From positions 63,801,413 to 63,865,412 of the forward strand of contig CM023541.1 in the NCBI GenBank assembly GCA_013350335.1: a stretch of DNA of 64,000 nt. The letters run 5' to 3'. The notes beneath the pieces are model-generated. The model had not been told where the DNA came from. It did no database searches and worked only from the letters and a program-made list of their open reading frames with translations. Position numbers and translations under genes: made by a program. This document shows, piece after piece, positions 26,886 through 50,087 of the stretch (the first letter of the stretch is position 1; every line of letters begins with the position of its first letter). Source of the stretch: Chimonanthus salicifolius. Taxonomy: Eukaryota; Streptophyta; Magnoliopsida; Laurales; Calycanthaceae.

Positions 26886-29247
26886 CTGTAACTCTTTTTT
26901 TCTTTTTACAACGATCATCGGTCATTGTCTTAATGACAGGTGAATAATTTTATGCTGATGTAATTAAGTCTGGAGATTTTTGCAATTGAGATAAAGTTTA
27001 TTAATGTTATAAAATTAAATAAATTGTTGATGATATGAAAATTTATAAGAAATTAACTTCATCAAACATTAATAGCCACGATATGTAAATTATGCGATAA
27101 ATAATTAAAATGGATTTTTCTATTAATTGGCAGTTTTTTCTTAAATCAAATGTAAAAAATTTAAATCTTATTTTTATAACCATAATATTTTACTACGTCT
27201 AATTTACTGTCGGTAAATTTTTTAATAAATAAATATATTTTTTGAATTTACCTCCTGAGTTATGCCACGTTAGAATTTTCAATATTTTATTAATTAAGAA
27301 TCTGTAGGTTTTTTAACCACCATCTTTATGAGAGTGAATGATTTGTGAATTCAGTACAATAATAGAACGGTGGACCACATGCATGTTTCCCTCCACCGTT
27401 CGTGTCAGTCTCAAGCTCTCAAGTGATAGCGATGGAAAAGGGAAAACGTTGGGTTTAGAGTTAAAACGAAGTAGATTCGGCTGGGCCGGCAACCATCGAG
27501 CAACATCTTCGACTAATCATTTCCATTTGAGAAGCCTACCGAAGCTTAAGGTCACAGTCTTTTGTTCTTACACTCCTCTATCTTATATGAACTATATTTA
27601 TATTTAATTTAAACTTATTTAACATCAGTCTCATCAATTCAACTAATTATTTTTTAAAATTAATTACATTTTGACTATTGATATTTAAAAATCTAACTTT
27701 TTAAAATAAATAGATGTGATTTTTATAGAAACATAATCTTAAAAATACTTTCCAAATTACACCATTTTTTAACAATGTATCCCACTTCTATGAGCCCCAC
27801 AAAGCCCAAGAAAGACAGTCACTGAGTCACCCATGAATAACATGGCCTCGATGAATTGGTTCTCAGATGGATTTATCAAGTGACGACTTGCAGAATCCAA
27901 GGTACTGGTGCAAAGCTGTTTCGCTTCTCTCATGGCCCATTCTGATACAACCCGGTCTGTCCCAAAACTCGACAGGGTACTAGTGTTAAGCTTGATAAGG
28001 TCTACTCATGAGAAAAGTTATGCTTTCAAATTCCTCTTATCTAAGATATTGAGTTAGAAGCATACTTTGAAGACGCAAAATTCAATCTCTATTCAAAATA
28101 CTATTGAGTCAACTCTCAACTCAAAAATCAAGTCAACTTGGACCGACCTATCTGAGTTTTTCTAAGATTTTAAATAATGGTTAAAAATAAATTCAGGCCA
28201 AATTGAACCAGACCTATAGCCCTTCCAACTCCCTTGACTTCCGCCTTCACTCCTAGAATCATAGTGGATCCTAATTTCTCAATGAATCCAGTATGGGACT
28301 GCACGGTGATGGGCTCTTTTTTTAACTCATAATTTATTGCTGTTGTTGGCATTTTCGTGGTATGTCCATCTGGTTAATAATTAGATGATTAACATCATCT
28401 AACCAAGTGAGATTCTTCCAATTGCTGTTGCAGTAAAGACTTTCCGCTATTCTTCTTCCAAAGGCAGGTGGCATTTAGATGTGAGAAAACCTTTTTGTCT
28501 GAGGAAATTGTTGTTCTTCCCGTTGGTTGCTAACCATATCTCATCCGAACAATAGAGAATTTAGTAATTCACCATTCTCCCCTCTAAAGGTTGCAAGGCG
28601 CATTCATTTTTGGTTAACGCTGGAAAATAGCATCAAAAAATAATATTCTCTCATACAGAATTCTTACTTTTTCCACTTTCCACATCCAAATGCCCCATCA
28701 ACCAATGGCCTGAATTCTGTCCATACAACAAGCATGTTAGTAAGCCATCAAATGAGAAGCAGATCCTTTCAAACCTGCAAGCTCCGGAGATAATATAATG
28801 AATAGACACGTGAGGTCTTCAGTATATATGCAAAAGCAACAAAAGCATGAGGATCAAAAGAAGGGAAAAAAAAAACCAATCATCTCATCATCGATTTGAA
28901 ATTGCATCCCATCAAATAGAGACCATCAACAATATTGAATAAAGTACTGGGAAAATTTTTGGCAGCTTTACTGCCACCTGAAGATGTCAGTATAAATATT
29001 CTCTTACTTTTCAGTTTTACAATGGTAAAAGGATTTTTAAGTAGGATCACTCTATGGCTGTGCCTTCAACTGTAATGGCGATTGAACCAGTCTCAGCAGA
29101 AGCATAACTACCGATTTTACAAGCGGTGCAGTTTATGGAGAGAGAGAGAGAAATGATTTCCACACCTTAGGTTTTTTTTTTTTCCTTCTTTTTTTGAATG
29201 TTGATTTCCACACTGTTACAGCAGCCGCATTCAATGAACAATAAATA
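26886..29247. other. Spacer downstream of CCT
   Basis: AT-rich intergenic DNA between the MITE and the 3' end of the CCT gene. The right-hand 200-300 bases probably include the CCT 3' UTR. An 89-codon ORF at 27338-27607 has no domain I recognise and no gene-like context. I see no RNA gene. Confidence 0.4.
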
Positions 29248-40240
<10,993 letters not shown>

Positions 40241-40904
40241 TGAATCTGAATCGTCCGATCTGGAATATGGCGTCGTCGATGCAGATCGGAAGGGAATCTG
40301 GTTGTGAGAGGAGAAGAAGCGGAAAAACGATGTTTTTGTAGGAAGAGATATAAAAACGGTTTTTAGCGGTGGAGAATATAAAAAGCCGCTCCTCCCGCTT
40401 AGGAAGAGGAGATGACGAAAGTCAGGATCGCGGGCTTTTCTATTCTCCAGTTCCGTCCATCCGTACCATGTCGGGTCGGATTCGGGTCAATTAAATTGAT
40501 TTTGGTTTCGGATACGAGGTATGTCATGTCCGTGGTTCAAAATCTTGTAACACGTCAAGTATCAAGTTAAAAAAAATTCGGATGAGCTTTTTTACTTATT
40601 GATTAAAACACTCAACAAAATCTATCCACTCACTTGACTCAAAGATAGATTATCTCATTTAAGATTTTTCTAAAATTTTAAACTATAATCATTTACAAAT
40701 TATTATTCCAATTCAATTTCATTACATTTGCATCTTTTTGTTTAAAAATAAAAACTAAAGAAAAAGGAAATTAAGTGCACTATATTTATATTGCATGGTT
40801 GCAAAGAGTGACCTCAATTATAATTTGATCAAATTTTTTATTAGATTAAAATATATATATTATTAAAATATTTTTTAATGATTAATATATTAATAAAAGA
40901 GGCA
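40241..40904. other. CCT upstream region
   Basis: 5' UTR and promoter side of CCT. About 40241-40480 is GC-richer; then AT-rich spacer follows up to the LTR-like repeat. On the minus strand a TATATAAA-like word at about 40349-40353 and 40376-40382 could serve as a TATA element. No ORF is worth calling. Confidence 0.35.
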
Positions 40905-41383
40905 TGTTAAATTATTTAGAGTGGTTGTCATGAGTTTTATGATTTAAAATTATAATTTATTGTAAAATATTATTTAATATCTTAATTAAAAAATTAAAAT
41001 CATGAGTTATCTTTTAAAATTATCTCTTATATTCTAAATATTTTTTATATATTTGTCTGAAACCACTTTTTGTCTTTCAATCACAGTGGCTTCCGTCCTT
41101 GTCCTGTGAGCTTTGCTCCAAGATCCATCAACCGCCCCTGCTCCTCTTCGGCCCGTTTCTCAGATCCGAGTCTTTTTTTCTCCCCTCCTGTCTCTTCCAC
41201 CTCAAGCAGATCCACGTATCCCCGTTCCACTGCGATCTAGACCTCTTCAGCCACCAATCGAACTAAACAGTTTTTAGATCTGCGTGGCCCAGCATCAATC
41301 CACGTCTCGGCTGTATCATTGTCATCGTCTCTGAGACCTGCTTCAAGTCTCTGATGCATATTCACTGTCAGCATTTTTTTGTT

Positions 41384-41750
41384 AGTCTTGGCCTTGCTGC
41401 CATGAATGGTATTGCAGTAGCTTCACTTGGAACGTTGAGCACCATTGCCAGTGGTTTAGCCATTGTTGTTTATGGTCCATCAGACATCAGTTACAATGCT
41501 GGAGGCATCGCTGAGATGGTTGGCATGAGTCATAGAATCTGTGAGAGAAGTGATGCTCTTGATGCAGCATGAAAGACCACTACTGCAATTGGAAGGGAAT
41601 TTGCCACTGCATCAACAACTCTCGTTTCTCTTGACACTTTTTTGTGCCTTTGTGCGCCGTGCAGCAATTTCAACGATGGATGTTTTGATGCCAAAAAGTG
41701 TTTATTTGCTTGATTGCCGGTGGTATGCTTCCATACTGGGTCTCAGTTCT
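41384..41750 (+). pseudogene. Vacuolar H+-pyrophosphatase gene fragment
   Basis: The plus-strand translation begins [19 protein letters not shown], then [15 protein letters not shown] and ERSDALDAA, followed by an in-frame stop. The next segments need two frame changes: TTLVSLDTF, then CAFVRRAAISTMDVLMPK, then AGGMLPYWVSV. The order and content match the C-terminal half of plant type I vacuolar proton-pumping pyrophosphatase (AVP1 family). Only about 120 codons of a roughly 765-residue protein are present. The flanks do not match. It is a non-functional fragment without visible introns. Confidence 0.82.
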
Positions 41751-42882
41751 GTTTTCAGTTCCCCTTTTGTTATCACCTCGATTTCCTCCGTCACCGGTAC
41801 TCGCTGCCCTTGTGGCCTTCCATGTTTAGTTACATCGGCATGGGCTGGGCTCGAGTCCTGGCGACGGAGGAAAGCGAGCAATCTACCATATGTGATTACA
41901 TAATTGGATGATTCAATGGTTAGATGATGCCACAAGATAGAGCGAAAGCAAATCAGTGATTAAAATGTGCGTGTAAAGTCAATAATAGAATCAACATGCC
42001 ATGTGTGTAGAATAAAATGTGGATGAACTCGAGCTGAAAAAAATTGACATTTTGGCATATGAGATCGGTAAATTCAGATGATCTCGCGAGCTCAAATCAC
42101 GATTAAAGACAAAAGCAAACAGATTTAAAACACATAAAATCATAATATTAGAAACAAGCAAATCCGCATAAAAAAAAAAAATTTGAATCCCTACCACAAT
42201 GATCAAATCCAAAGAGATAAAATGACTCAAAACATATACATAGTAAAAATAACATTGAGTAAAGACGACGAAAGCATAAAAAGATAGTTGTAACGACGAT
42301 AACAACAATGATGGACCATCTAAACCAATGGAAGGAGACAATATTAGTAAGACAACTAAAAATATAACGTCAAATAAATTATATTTATAAATCAAAATTT
42401 ATTCAGGTTCTAAATCCACCGTAAGATCAAATTTGGGTGGGGAGGCAAAATAAGGGTGTAGAGGCATAGAAAATTGGGTAATCAGAAAACAAAAATAGAA
42501 TCCAAAATTTTGGCAAACCGAAATAACAACACACCTCAGGATGGAAATAAATTATTGCAAGAGAGTCAGTGGAAGAGGAAGGTGTTATCACATATGGTGG
42601 ATTGCTCGATTTCCTCTGATTAATTGACAATCACAAATTAAATTAGTTAAAATTCAAGTGGAATCTACTTAAGTTTGAGGGGGTGTTAAGATATGTTAAA
42701 TTATTTAGATTGATTGTGATGAAATGTGATGACTTGTCTCATTGCCAAGTCACGAAATCTCAAAGTCCGACATCATTTATGAACTAACTATAGAGTTACT
42801 ACTCATCGACTTAACTAGTGTATGTAGATTGAGAGATTTACGTATATTCTTGGACCTACAATATGAGGTAAGAATATTTATG

Positions 42883-42886
<4 letters not shown>

Positions 42887-42951
<65 letters not shown>
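42887..42951. repeat. (TA)n microsatellite
   Basis: More than 30 uninterrupted TA dinucleotides, about 300 bases upstream of the SMG9 start codon. Confidence 0.95.
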
Positions 42952-42957
<6 letters not shown>

Positions 42958-43257
42958 TCAAGTTTTTCACTCTACCTCAATCCAAATTAAATAATAAGTC
43001 AAGCTCTTTCAGCTTAAATTAACCCATATTTTAAGTGAATTGAGTTATTCCACCGATATTTTGAGATGAGATTAATCGAGCATTCGAACCGAAATTGCAT
43101 CACTAATTTTAAACCATTTTTGAATTTTTCAACGTCATATTTTAAAAGTTTCCCACGATTGGTCGACGAGAGGCAAGGCATCAGACGGTACTTCAAAAGT
43201 CACGAGGGGCAATTTCTTTGGATTTTTCTTAGTTCTTTTTCGTTGGTCGTGTCGGAA

Positions 43258-46200
43258 ATGGCAGCAGCGCCGATGTCTACAGCCGGCGGCAGCTCTTCCA
43301 GTGTATCATCATCGTCATCAACTTCAACGGCTGGTGTTGCTCCCCCTCCTCCCCCTCCCAAAATCCTATTAACCAAACCCGCTTCGGTGCCCGTCGGATC
43401 AAAGCTGATCCGCACAGGTCCTGAAGACGAGTCCTTCGTTCTTCGATCCCGCGTCCCTTCTCTCACTTCTCTCAATCTCCTCTCCGACTCCTGGGATTTC
43501 CACACTGATCGCATTCTCCCCGTAAGTAACTCCGTAACCCTAATCATAATTACCCAAAACTCCAGTTCACTCGGAGAAATATCCATTGTGAACCAGATGA
43601 GTAACTTTTTATGGAGCTCATTTTATACGATAAGGATCAATTGTTTGGATCAGATCTAAACTTGTATAGGAAGTATGCCTAAATTCAACTTGAATAAATC
43701 ATTCTAGTGTGATTTTATTGGCTGCAAAGTTTTAACTGTTCATACCACTTGAGCTTAATCAAACAGTGAGTGTATCTCTAGATGGCATCAAATTGAGTGC
43801 AAATCCATGGAATATCAATGAGTACGAGTGGAAAGCGTAGTGTAAATATAGACTCAATCAGAAGCTAGTCATCCAGTTCACAACAGATAATTTCTCACTT
43901 CACATGCCATTATTTATTTACTTATTTATATGCTTATTCATTGATGTTATTGACAGTTTTTGACGGAAAACACCGATTTTATAGTGATCGGTGTCATCGG
44001 CCCGCCTGGAGTAGGCAAGTCAACTATACTGAATGAGCTGTATGGGTTCGATGCTAGCTCGCCTGGTAATGACGACCTCATGCTTCATTTTGATGTTTAT
44101 TTTTTAAACTTCAAATGACCATTAGGTTTTATAGGAAATTCCTAGTAAACCATAAACTGTGTTGGATACAATGTCCTTGCTAACAAGACCAGGGAGAGGG
44201 GAATCCATGAGCTTGCTAACATAAGAGAAAGGATTAATGACCTTGATCATGTAAGGTGTATTAATGATGAAAATTAAAGTGCTTGAGTAAATTATAAGCA
44301 CATAAAGTATAGGTGTGAAATGTATTTTAGAGGTTTGATTATGGAATATGAAAATGAAACACATGTGGAAGCAAAAGCCTATAAAGGAATGGTTAAGAAA
44401 ATATTGAAATAGAAGTACAGTTTGCCTTAACTAAGAAGGATAAAAATAGAATGTTAGGACTAGATGATGTCCTTATAAAAGTATTGCCCTTGTTGAATGA
44501 AATTGGAATCAGTCAATTAACTAGATTGTTCAATGAAATCTTAGCTTAAAAAAGAATGCTATAGGAAGACAAACGAGTAACGTGATTCCCTTGTATGAGC
44601 ATGAATAAGATATTAAAAGAAAAGTCTGCATGTTGCACCTTTGACTATTTTGTGTAGAATGAAGAATTGAAAGGTTATACATAGCAGGTACAAGTAGAAG
44701 TTGAGGGCCTTTAAAGCTTGGATTGTTTGGAACTTTGGATAAAGGATTTGATAGATTGTAGGATGATGGAGGAGATCGTTTTTGATAGTGTATAGTGGAA
44801 AAGTAGAACTCAAAAAGTGGATAGAAAATAGATTGGAAAAATAGTTGTGATGATAATGGTGTTGATGATTAGTTGCCTGTCTATATTTTTATAGCATATA
44901 ATGTTAAGACTGCTGTTCCACTTATTTCTACAAATTCATTGCCAATATGTTGTGGTTGGAAGAAGCTTCAGCAATGCTAATCTTAACGGGTTGTTTGCTA
45001 TTTTCCTTGGGTATTGTGAAGAATCATCCAATTCCCACAGATCACAGAATCCACTTTCCAATGGTGAAGGTCAGAAAATTTCAGATTGAAGCTTCTTCTT
45101 ATTTCCATCACATCATGGCTTCTCTCTGGTGCTTTTAGTGGAAAACAGACAAAAATGCAAACCATGGAAAGTTCACAGTCAACACATCTTGACACATACG
45201 AGGAAACCTAGTGTGGTGTTGGCTGATGTGTTACCTCCTATGATGCCTAGACACATAAAAGTAGGGTACTTTTTTATGCTTAAACCTACTTCCTTGCCGT
45301 ATCATGGCATGTTCCTGCTGTATCCATGCATGTCTGCTCGTCATAGATTAAGTCCTTTATGTGCTATGGACAGGGTTTTGCAGAACAAGCAAACATCTTC
45401 TAATGGAAACTGAAATAGGATAGGTAATATCCTATCATTGACTGGTTTACCGGGCACATGATGACAGTCTCTATTGTTTTCTATGTCATCTTTTGCTGGC
45501 TATTTTGCCCAATAGATTAGAAAAAGGTTATGATGATAATAATCTTTTCTTGGCTGTTTTAGTTAGTGAATTTCCATCAGCAAATAAACTTTGATCCATG
45601 TTGGTTTGCAGGAATGCTGCCACCTTTCACAACACAATCAGAAGAAACAAGAGCAATGGCTCGGCACTGCACTGTTGGGATAGAGCTAAGGATTTCTACA
45701 GAACGTCTGATACTTCTTGATACCCAGGTTAATCCTAGAGCACTCTATTGTGATGACGATGATGATGGCGATGATGATATAGTAATAACAAAAAGCCTCA
45801 TGGAATAAAATGATTATAGTTTCATTAGTTTCTTTCTTGTCAACCATTTAATCCTAATTGTTCACTTCAGTAAATTCTTTTCGCATTTATTTATTTATCT
45901 CTATTTCCAAACTTCATTGCATTTCTTTCCTTTTCTCTCCTGTCAAATTTATAGTTTTTCGTTTTCATTTTAAAACATTTATATTTCTTTCAATAGTTTA
46001 TCCTTATTTTATTCTTTTGCTTTTGCATATTTTGTATACCTAGCAAATACAACCTGTTCTTTTAATTGACTTCCATCTCAGCATGCATTCTCATTCATTT
46101 GTTGTGGAGCACTTCATGCTAGCATGGTAAGTTTTTGAACTTTAAATGGTTGAGTACTGTAGCATTGCATGCGGTTCACCAATTCAGTTTGGATGTTCAT

Positions 46201-49200
46201 TAATGAGAGTCATTTACTATGTTCTCTCCTTGGATCAATCATCCCTTTGCTTGAGCTGTTTTTTTTTTTTTTGAAAGGTAACAATTTTATTCAATAAAGA
46301 AGAGAAGCTTTACAAACAGATCATCTGGAACAATAGACGAGCCCAAGGCCGCCACACCCCAAGAAAAGATTAAACAAATCTGTTACAATTTCATAATTAG
46401 GATTCAACCCCTATCTAGCCAAATTATCTGCTACTGAGTTAGCCCCTCTAGGAACCCACGACCCTTGTCTAACCATTTGCTTGAGCTGTTTTGCCATGCA
46501 TTTTGCACATATGAGATGACTACTGTTTTGTGCTTTTAGGGCCTACATGACTGTGGACTTGTTAGATAGACTCATGACAAGGCTAATGTGTTACACTTGG
46601 CTATGGTGGTTTTCACTTAGTGAATCCATCCCTATTGGTTTTCACCTAGATTGGAGCCTCATTATTTTTTTTGCTGTTTAATCCTTTTTCCCTTGGTACT
46701 CATATGGCACCAACCCATGGAGAAAGGATTCACTTGGATGTATTACTGCATTTTAACCAAGAGGAGAAAGAGATGTTGGTACTGTTGCATGTTCTTCATT
46801 GGAATCTCTACAACTTGATCACAAATAATAATAATAAAATAAAATCTAGAACTTACTTTTCTTTTTGTTACATATTTTTCTAATATTACTTGCCTTTTCA
46901 CATGACTGATTCATTACATCTGCAGCCTATATTCAGTCCTTCTGTTTTGGCCGAGATGATGAGACCGGATGGCTCATCTTCAGTTTCTGTAGTAAATGGT
47001 GAAACCCTGTCAGCTGATCTGGCTCATGAATTGATGGGTATTCAGGTAATTTTATGATTAGAAAATGCTTTCCAATTTTATTTTTTTGTAGCTAATGGGG
47101 ATAAAGCATTCACATTCACAAGTAAAGACCTAATGATTATTTCTGAAGTTGTTGTAGCGTTTCTGATCTGAATCTATTTTTCTATGGCGGTGCAAGGAAT
47201 TGTTCTAGCTTGGTGTTTTTCTGGCATCAATCTGTCATGTTTTACTAGTTGTATCAGAGGGAGTTAATGATGTTAACATGTGGCATCTGATGCTGACGGT
47301 ATGGCTTCACTCTTCAGGAGTTCAACATAAATATGGCATTCATATTATCCTTTCCATGCATTTATCCATCCATGCAAGATGAGTTGGTCACTTTCTGTGG
47401 CTTCCAGAGTTTCCAGCTTAACACAATCAACTCAATGTCTTTCAATATGACTTGTCAGTCATTTCCACATTTATGTCCTTGCAGGTGGACTTATTGAAGC
47501 ATGGAATACCTGACCCTTCTCTGTTAACACCCTCCTACACACAGGGTTCTAATCCTGTTCAAGACAAGGAAAATAAAGATAAGTTACAGGAGACTAATGA
47601 AGAGTTTTTTGCGTCTCCTGTTTTTGTGCAAACAAAGTGAGTACCGTGCCTCTGAATTTGCATCTAAACTAATCTCTCTGTGTGTGTGTGTGTGTGTGTG
47701 TGGAATAATGGTGATTTGTCAACAAGTGAGAGAATGGGGCATATGAGAGAGAGAACAAAACTAGTAATAAAACAATGTTAATAAAAAAAGACCCTAATAA
47801 TATAACAACAGCGAAACTTAAAAGAAACTAATCTAGGTGGGAATCTTATATCATTCTAACAATGCCCCTCTTGAGAAGTGCATCTGCCTAACCATTTGTC
47901 TCTTTAAGCACATGATGGAAAGAAGCTCCTATCTGCTTGCGAAGACATAATTCTTCATTCATGTTTGCCAACCACCATTGATGAGGAGAGCCTTTGAATG
48001 TCTTAGAAAATGATGATTTTGTGACCCCTTCCACAAATAATCAGAGATTTCCCTCTCTGACACAACAATCCAAGCGATGTGAGCCCCATAAAACCCACCA
48101 ACCCAACAGGTTCTAGTTTGCCTATGGTGCTTTCAAACTTTTGAATAACCCCTGGCTAGTGGCCTAGTGGAGCTTGTCATTAACGTGAGAAACCATTGGA
48201 TGAGGGGCACTTTTTTTAGTCATTTCTAACCAATCCTTTCAGTTTTTTTTTTTCTTTTGAAAAAAAATGGTAACAGAAATGATTTTTTAAAGAAAAGAAA
48301 ACATGTACACCAGCAACGGACAAGAGGGAATCTGAGGTGGACACTCTAAAAGTCCAAGAAGCTATATCCAGACGAAATACAAAAGAAGCAGAGAAACTCA
48401 ATCTAGAGCAAATCTAGAAATAAATTGGATCTTCAGATGCGTGTCCTTGAAAGAAAATCTGCAACCCCATTGTCTGACCTCCAGACATGAGCAAAAGATA
48501 CATACAAACCTTGTTGTAGCTGCCTATTCTCTGAGAGAGAGAGAGAGAGAGAGAGAGGGAAACTTCAATGGTGGCCTTTTTCCCCTCTGCACCGGTTTAA
48601 TAGCATTAACTGAGTCACCTTCAATGACAAAACTTTCCCTGAAAATGATTCCTGAGTATCCTAAGTGCTTCCTCAATAGCTAAAGGCTCCACCGTATTGG
48701 ACTCTATTCTCTTAAGCTGAAACAGAACTCACTAACTGAAGCATCTGAATAAGTCGTTCTCGCCATCTTTATTTAGACCATGATGGAAGACGATGCACCA
48801 GATAATCATCATCATCTAAACTAGAGCATACACCTGCTCTAACTAAATCAAGAGAACTACTCTTTAAATGCACATATTCCTTTTGAAGAAAATGATTCAT
48901 TGAAAACAAGCAATATTTTACTTTTTCAGACCCTATCAACTTTCTTTTTTTGGCATTTAGATCTTGATATCCCACCTGACTTGAGCAAAGAAGAAATGGA
49001 GCAGCCTGTTCTCATGACACATGTTATTCTGTGTACAGACTGCAAGATCAGTATCTCTGCCCTCGGAACATTATGCGGTTGAGGCAGGCATTGTCACAAT
49101 ATTTCAGTGCTTCTTCATTCAGTGGAGTCAAGTATGGAAATAAGACAATTAAGCAAATTGATTCTTCCAACTCTCCTGAGGTAAAAACTGATGAGTTGGG

Positions 49201-49814
49201 TTCAATAGGCCCAGATTTGTTTCTTCTCCCACATAAAGTTCAAGATGAATCACACAGGCCTCAGTATGAAAGCTATGCATCCATGTTAGGGCAACTCCGA
49301 GACCAGGTAGTTTTCATTTTCATTATTTATTTTTGTTATTTTTCTACTTTGTTGGACCTTCATTTTATTTTGGAATCCTTGATGATTATTATTCTTGCAT
49401 TGTTACTTGATGATTATAATAATCCCTTAATGATTATTATTTTTACTTGTATCAATGAATTGTGGACTCCAATTAGACTGTAATTTGGATCCATTTTCTG
49501 TTTTCTGTTTGTGTATAGGGAGTGAAGGGTAACATATTATGTTATGGGTTTTCTTGGATGCTATTTTTATCTTACATGTCCAACTTTGGTTTCTCTCAGT
49601 TAGCTACATAAAAAATGATTTTTAAATGAAAATTGAAGGAATTCTATTGCATTTCTTTCAGATATTGTCGATGAGCTATCAATCATTTGCAAGGACGGTG
49701 TCAGAACGGGAATGGCTGCGGAGCTCGGCCCGAATTTGGGATATTGTAAAAAAATCACCAGTTATTGCTGACTACAGCAGAACACTTCAGAGCTCTGGAA
49801 TGTTTAGGAGGTAG
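43258..49814 (+). CDS. SMG9: SMG9-like nonsense-mediated mRNA decay factor
   Basis: In the family SMG9 pairs with SMG8 and binds and controls the SMG1 kinase that phosphorylates UPF1. Seven exons join in phase: 43258-43521, 43957-44065, 45612-45727, 46926-47045, 47485-47636, 49039-49306 and 49662-49814, giving 393 aa. The N terminus is a Ser/Ala/Pro-rich low-complexity stretch with a PPPPPP run, as in orthologues. Next comes a G-like domain. Its Walker A is GPPGVGKS (103-110), and its second strand is LILLDTQ (157-163). Conserved segments follow: PPFTTQSEETRAMARHC, LAEMMRPDGSSS and LAHELMGIQ. The C terminus is SPVIADYSRTLQSSGMFRR. The donor GTGAGT of exon 5 leaves phase 2, which only the acceptor at 49038 satisfies. 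Introns 2, 3 and 5 contain LINE fragments, most in antisense orientation. Confidence 0.94.
44140..44620 (+). mobile_element. Decayed RTE-type LINE in SMG9 intron 2
   Basis: The plus strand gives ELANIRERINDLDHVRCINDEN, close to the 'LAKIRERKTRDLDHVRCIKDED' region that I recall from plant RTE LINEs. Degraded linker and RT-like text follows, with frequent stops. It is inactive and in the same orientation as SMG9. Confidence 0.65.
46263..46475 (-). mobile_element. Short 5'-truncated LINE with 17-bp TSD in SMG9 intron 3
   Basis: The sequence TTTGCTTGAGCTGTTTT flanks both sides (46246-46262 and 46476-46492). The plus-strand T-run at 46262-46272 is the A-tail. The minus strand encodes the RNase H end, SWVPRGANSVADNLA, then stops. 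It is a textbook target-primed insertion in antisense to SMG9. Confidence 0.88.
47681..47702. repeat. (GT)n microsatellite
   Basis: About eleven GT dinucleotides shortly after the donor of SMG9 intron 5. A second (GT)n run is at about 54035-54063. Confidence 0.9.
47720..48200 (-). mobile_element. LINE RNase H relic in SMG9 intron 5
   Basis: The minus strand reads ...QIGASFHHVLKETNG*ADALLKRGI, recognisable as the end of a LINE RNase H domain (family form: HV.RE.N..ADALAK.G). It has several stops. It is a different LINE subfamily from the copy next to it at 48235-48740. Confidence 0.55.
48235..48740 (-). mobile_element. Second LINE relic in SMG9 intron 5
   Basis: The minus strand gives ESNTVEPLAIEEALRIL, then after a frameshift EGDSVNAIKPV, and further on DNGVADFLSRT. 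This is the same RNase H order as in the intact LINE at 34896-36203. A T-run at 48242-48253 marks the old A-tail. An (AG)n repeat interrupts it. Confidence 0.65.
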
Positions 49815-49897
49815 AATAGTCTTAGTCCAGTAAAAACTAATTGAGCAGATTAATATAATCTATTTGTAGAGCAATTGGATTCTTTTTTTGTATCTTT

Positions 49898-50087
49898 TTT
49901 TTTTTTTAAGACCAAGGTGTCCAGGCCTCTTAGAGCACCTGACTAATCCTTGAGATATGTGCAAACCTTCCTATCCACACAAATCGGGTAAAATTATAGG
50001 GAGTGGCCCTTTGGAGGAGTGGGATTTGAACTAAAGACCTCCTACTTGTAGAGGTGGGTTCTTGGCCATCACTCCAATCCCATTGGG
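49898..50087 (-). mobile_element. SINE family 1, copy B
   Basis: The minus strand carries a B-box-like TAGTTCAAATCCC, a conserved 3' end (CTCTAAGAGGCCTGGACACC) and an A-tail. It is flanked by CTTTTTTTGTATCTT (49882-49897) and ATTTTTTCGTATCTT (50090-50104), an imperfect target duplication. It lies just past the SMG9 stop codon. Confidence 0.75.

Larger units (their letters stand above)
40905..43020. mobile_element. Possible LTR-like non-autonomous element with captured gene fragment
   Basis: TGTTAAATTATTTAGA followed by a similar TG-TTGT-ATGA stretch occurs at 40905 and again at 42694. The second is preceded by a purine-rich tract (TTTGAGGGGG) just before TGTTAAG, as at the 3' LTR start of plant Copia elements. 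Between them is a broken H+-pyrophosphatase fragment and an inverted pair (41866-41898 with 42586-42618). No gag or pol was recognised, and the right boundary is unclear because a long (TA)n follows. Confidence 0.35.

Noticed and set aside
27338..27607. 89-codon ORF in the spacer downstream of CCT
   Set aside because: No domain, no splice context and no coding-like composition.
48900..49082. A frame with DLDIPPDLSKEEMEQP just before SMG9 exon 6
   Set aside because: It looks protein-like, but joining it to exon 5 (phase 2) gives an immediate stop, and its frame does not lead into exon 6. Treated as intron.
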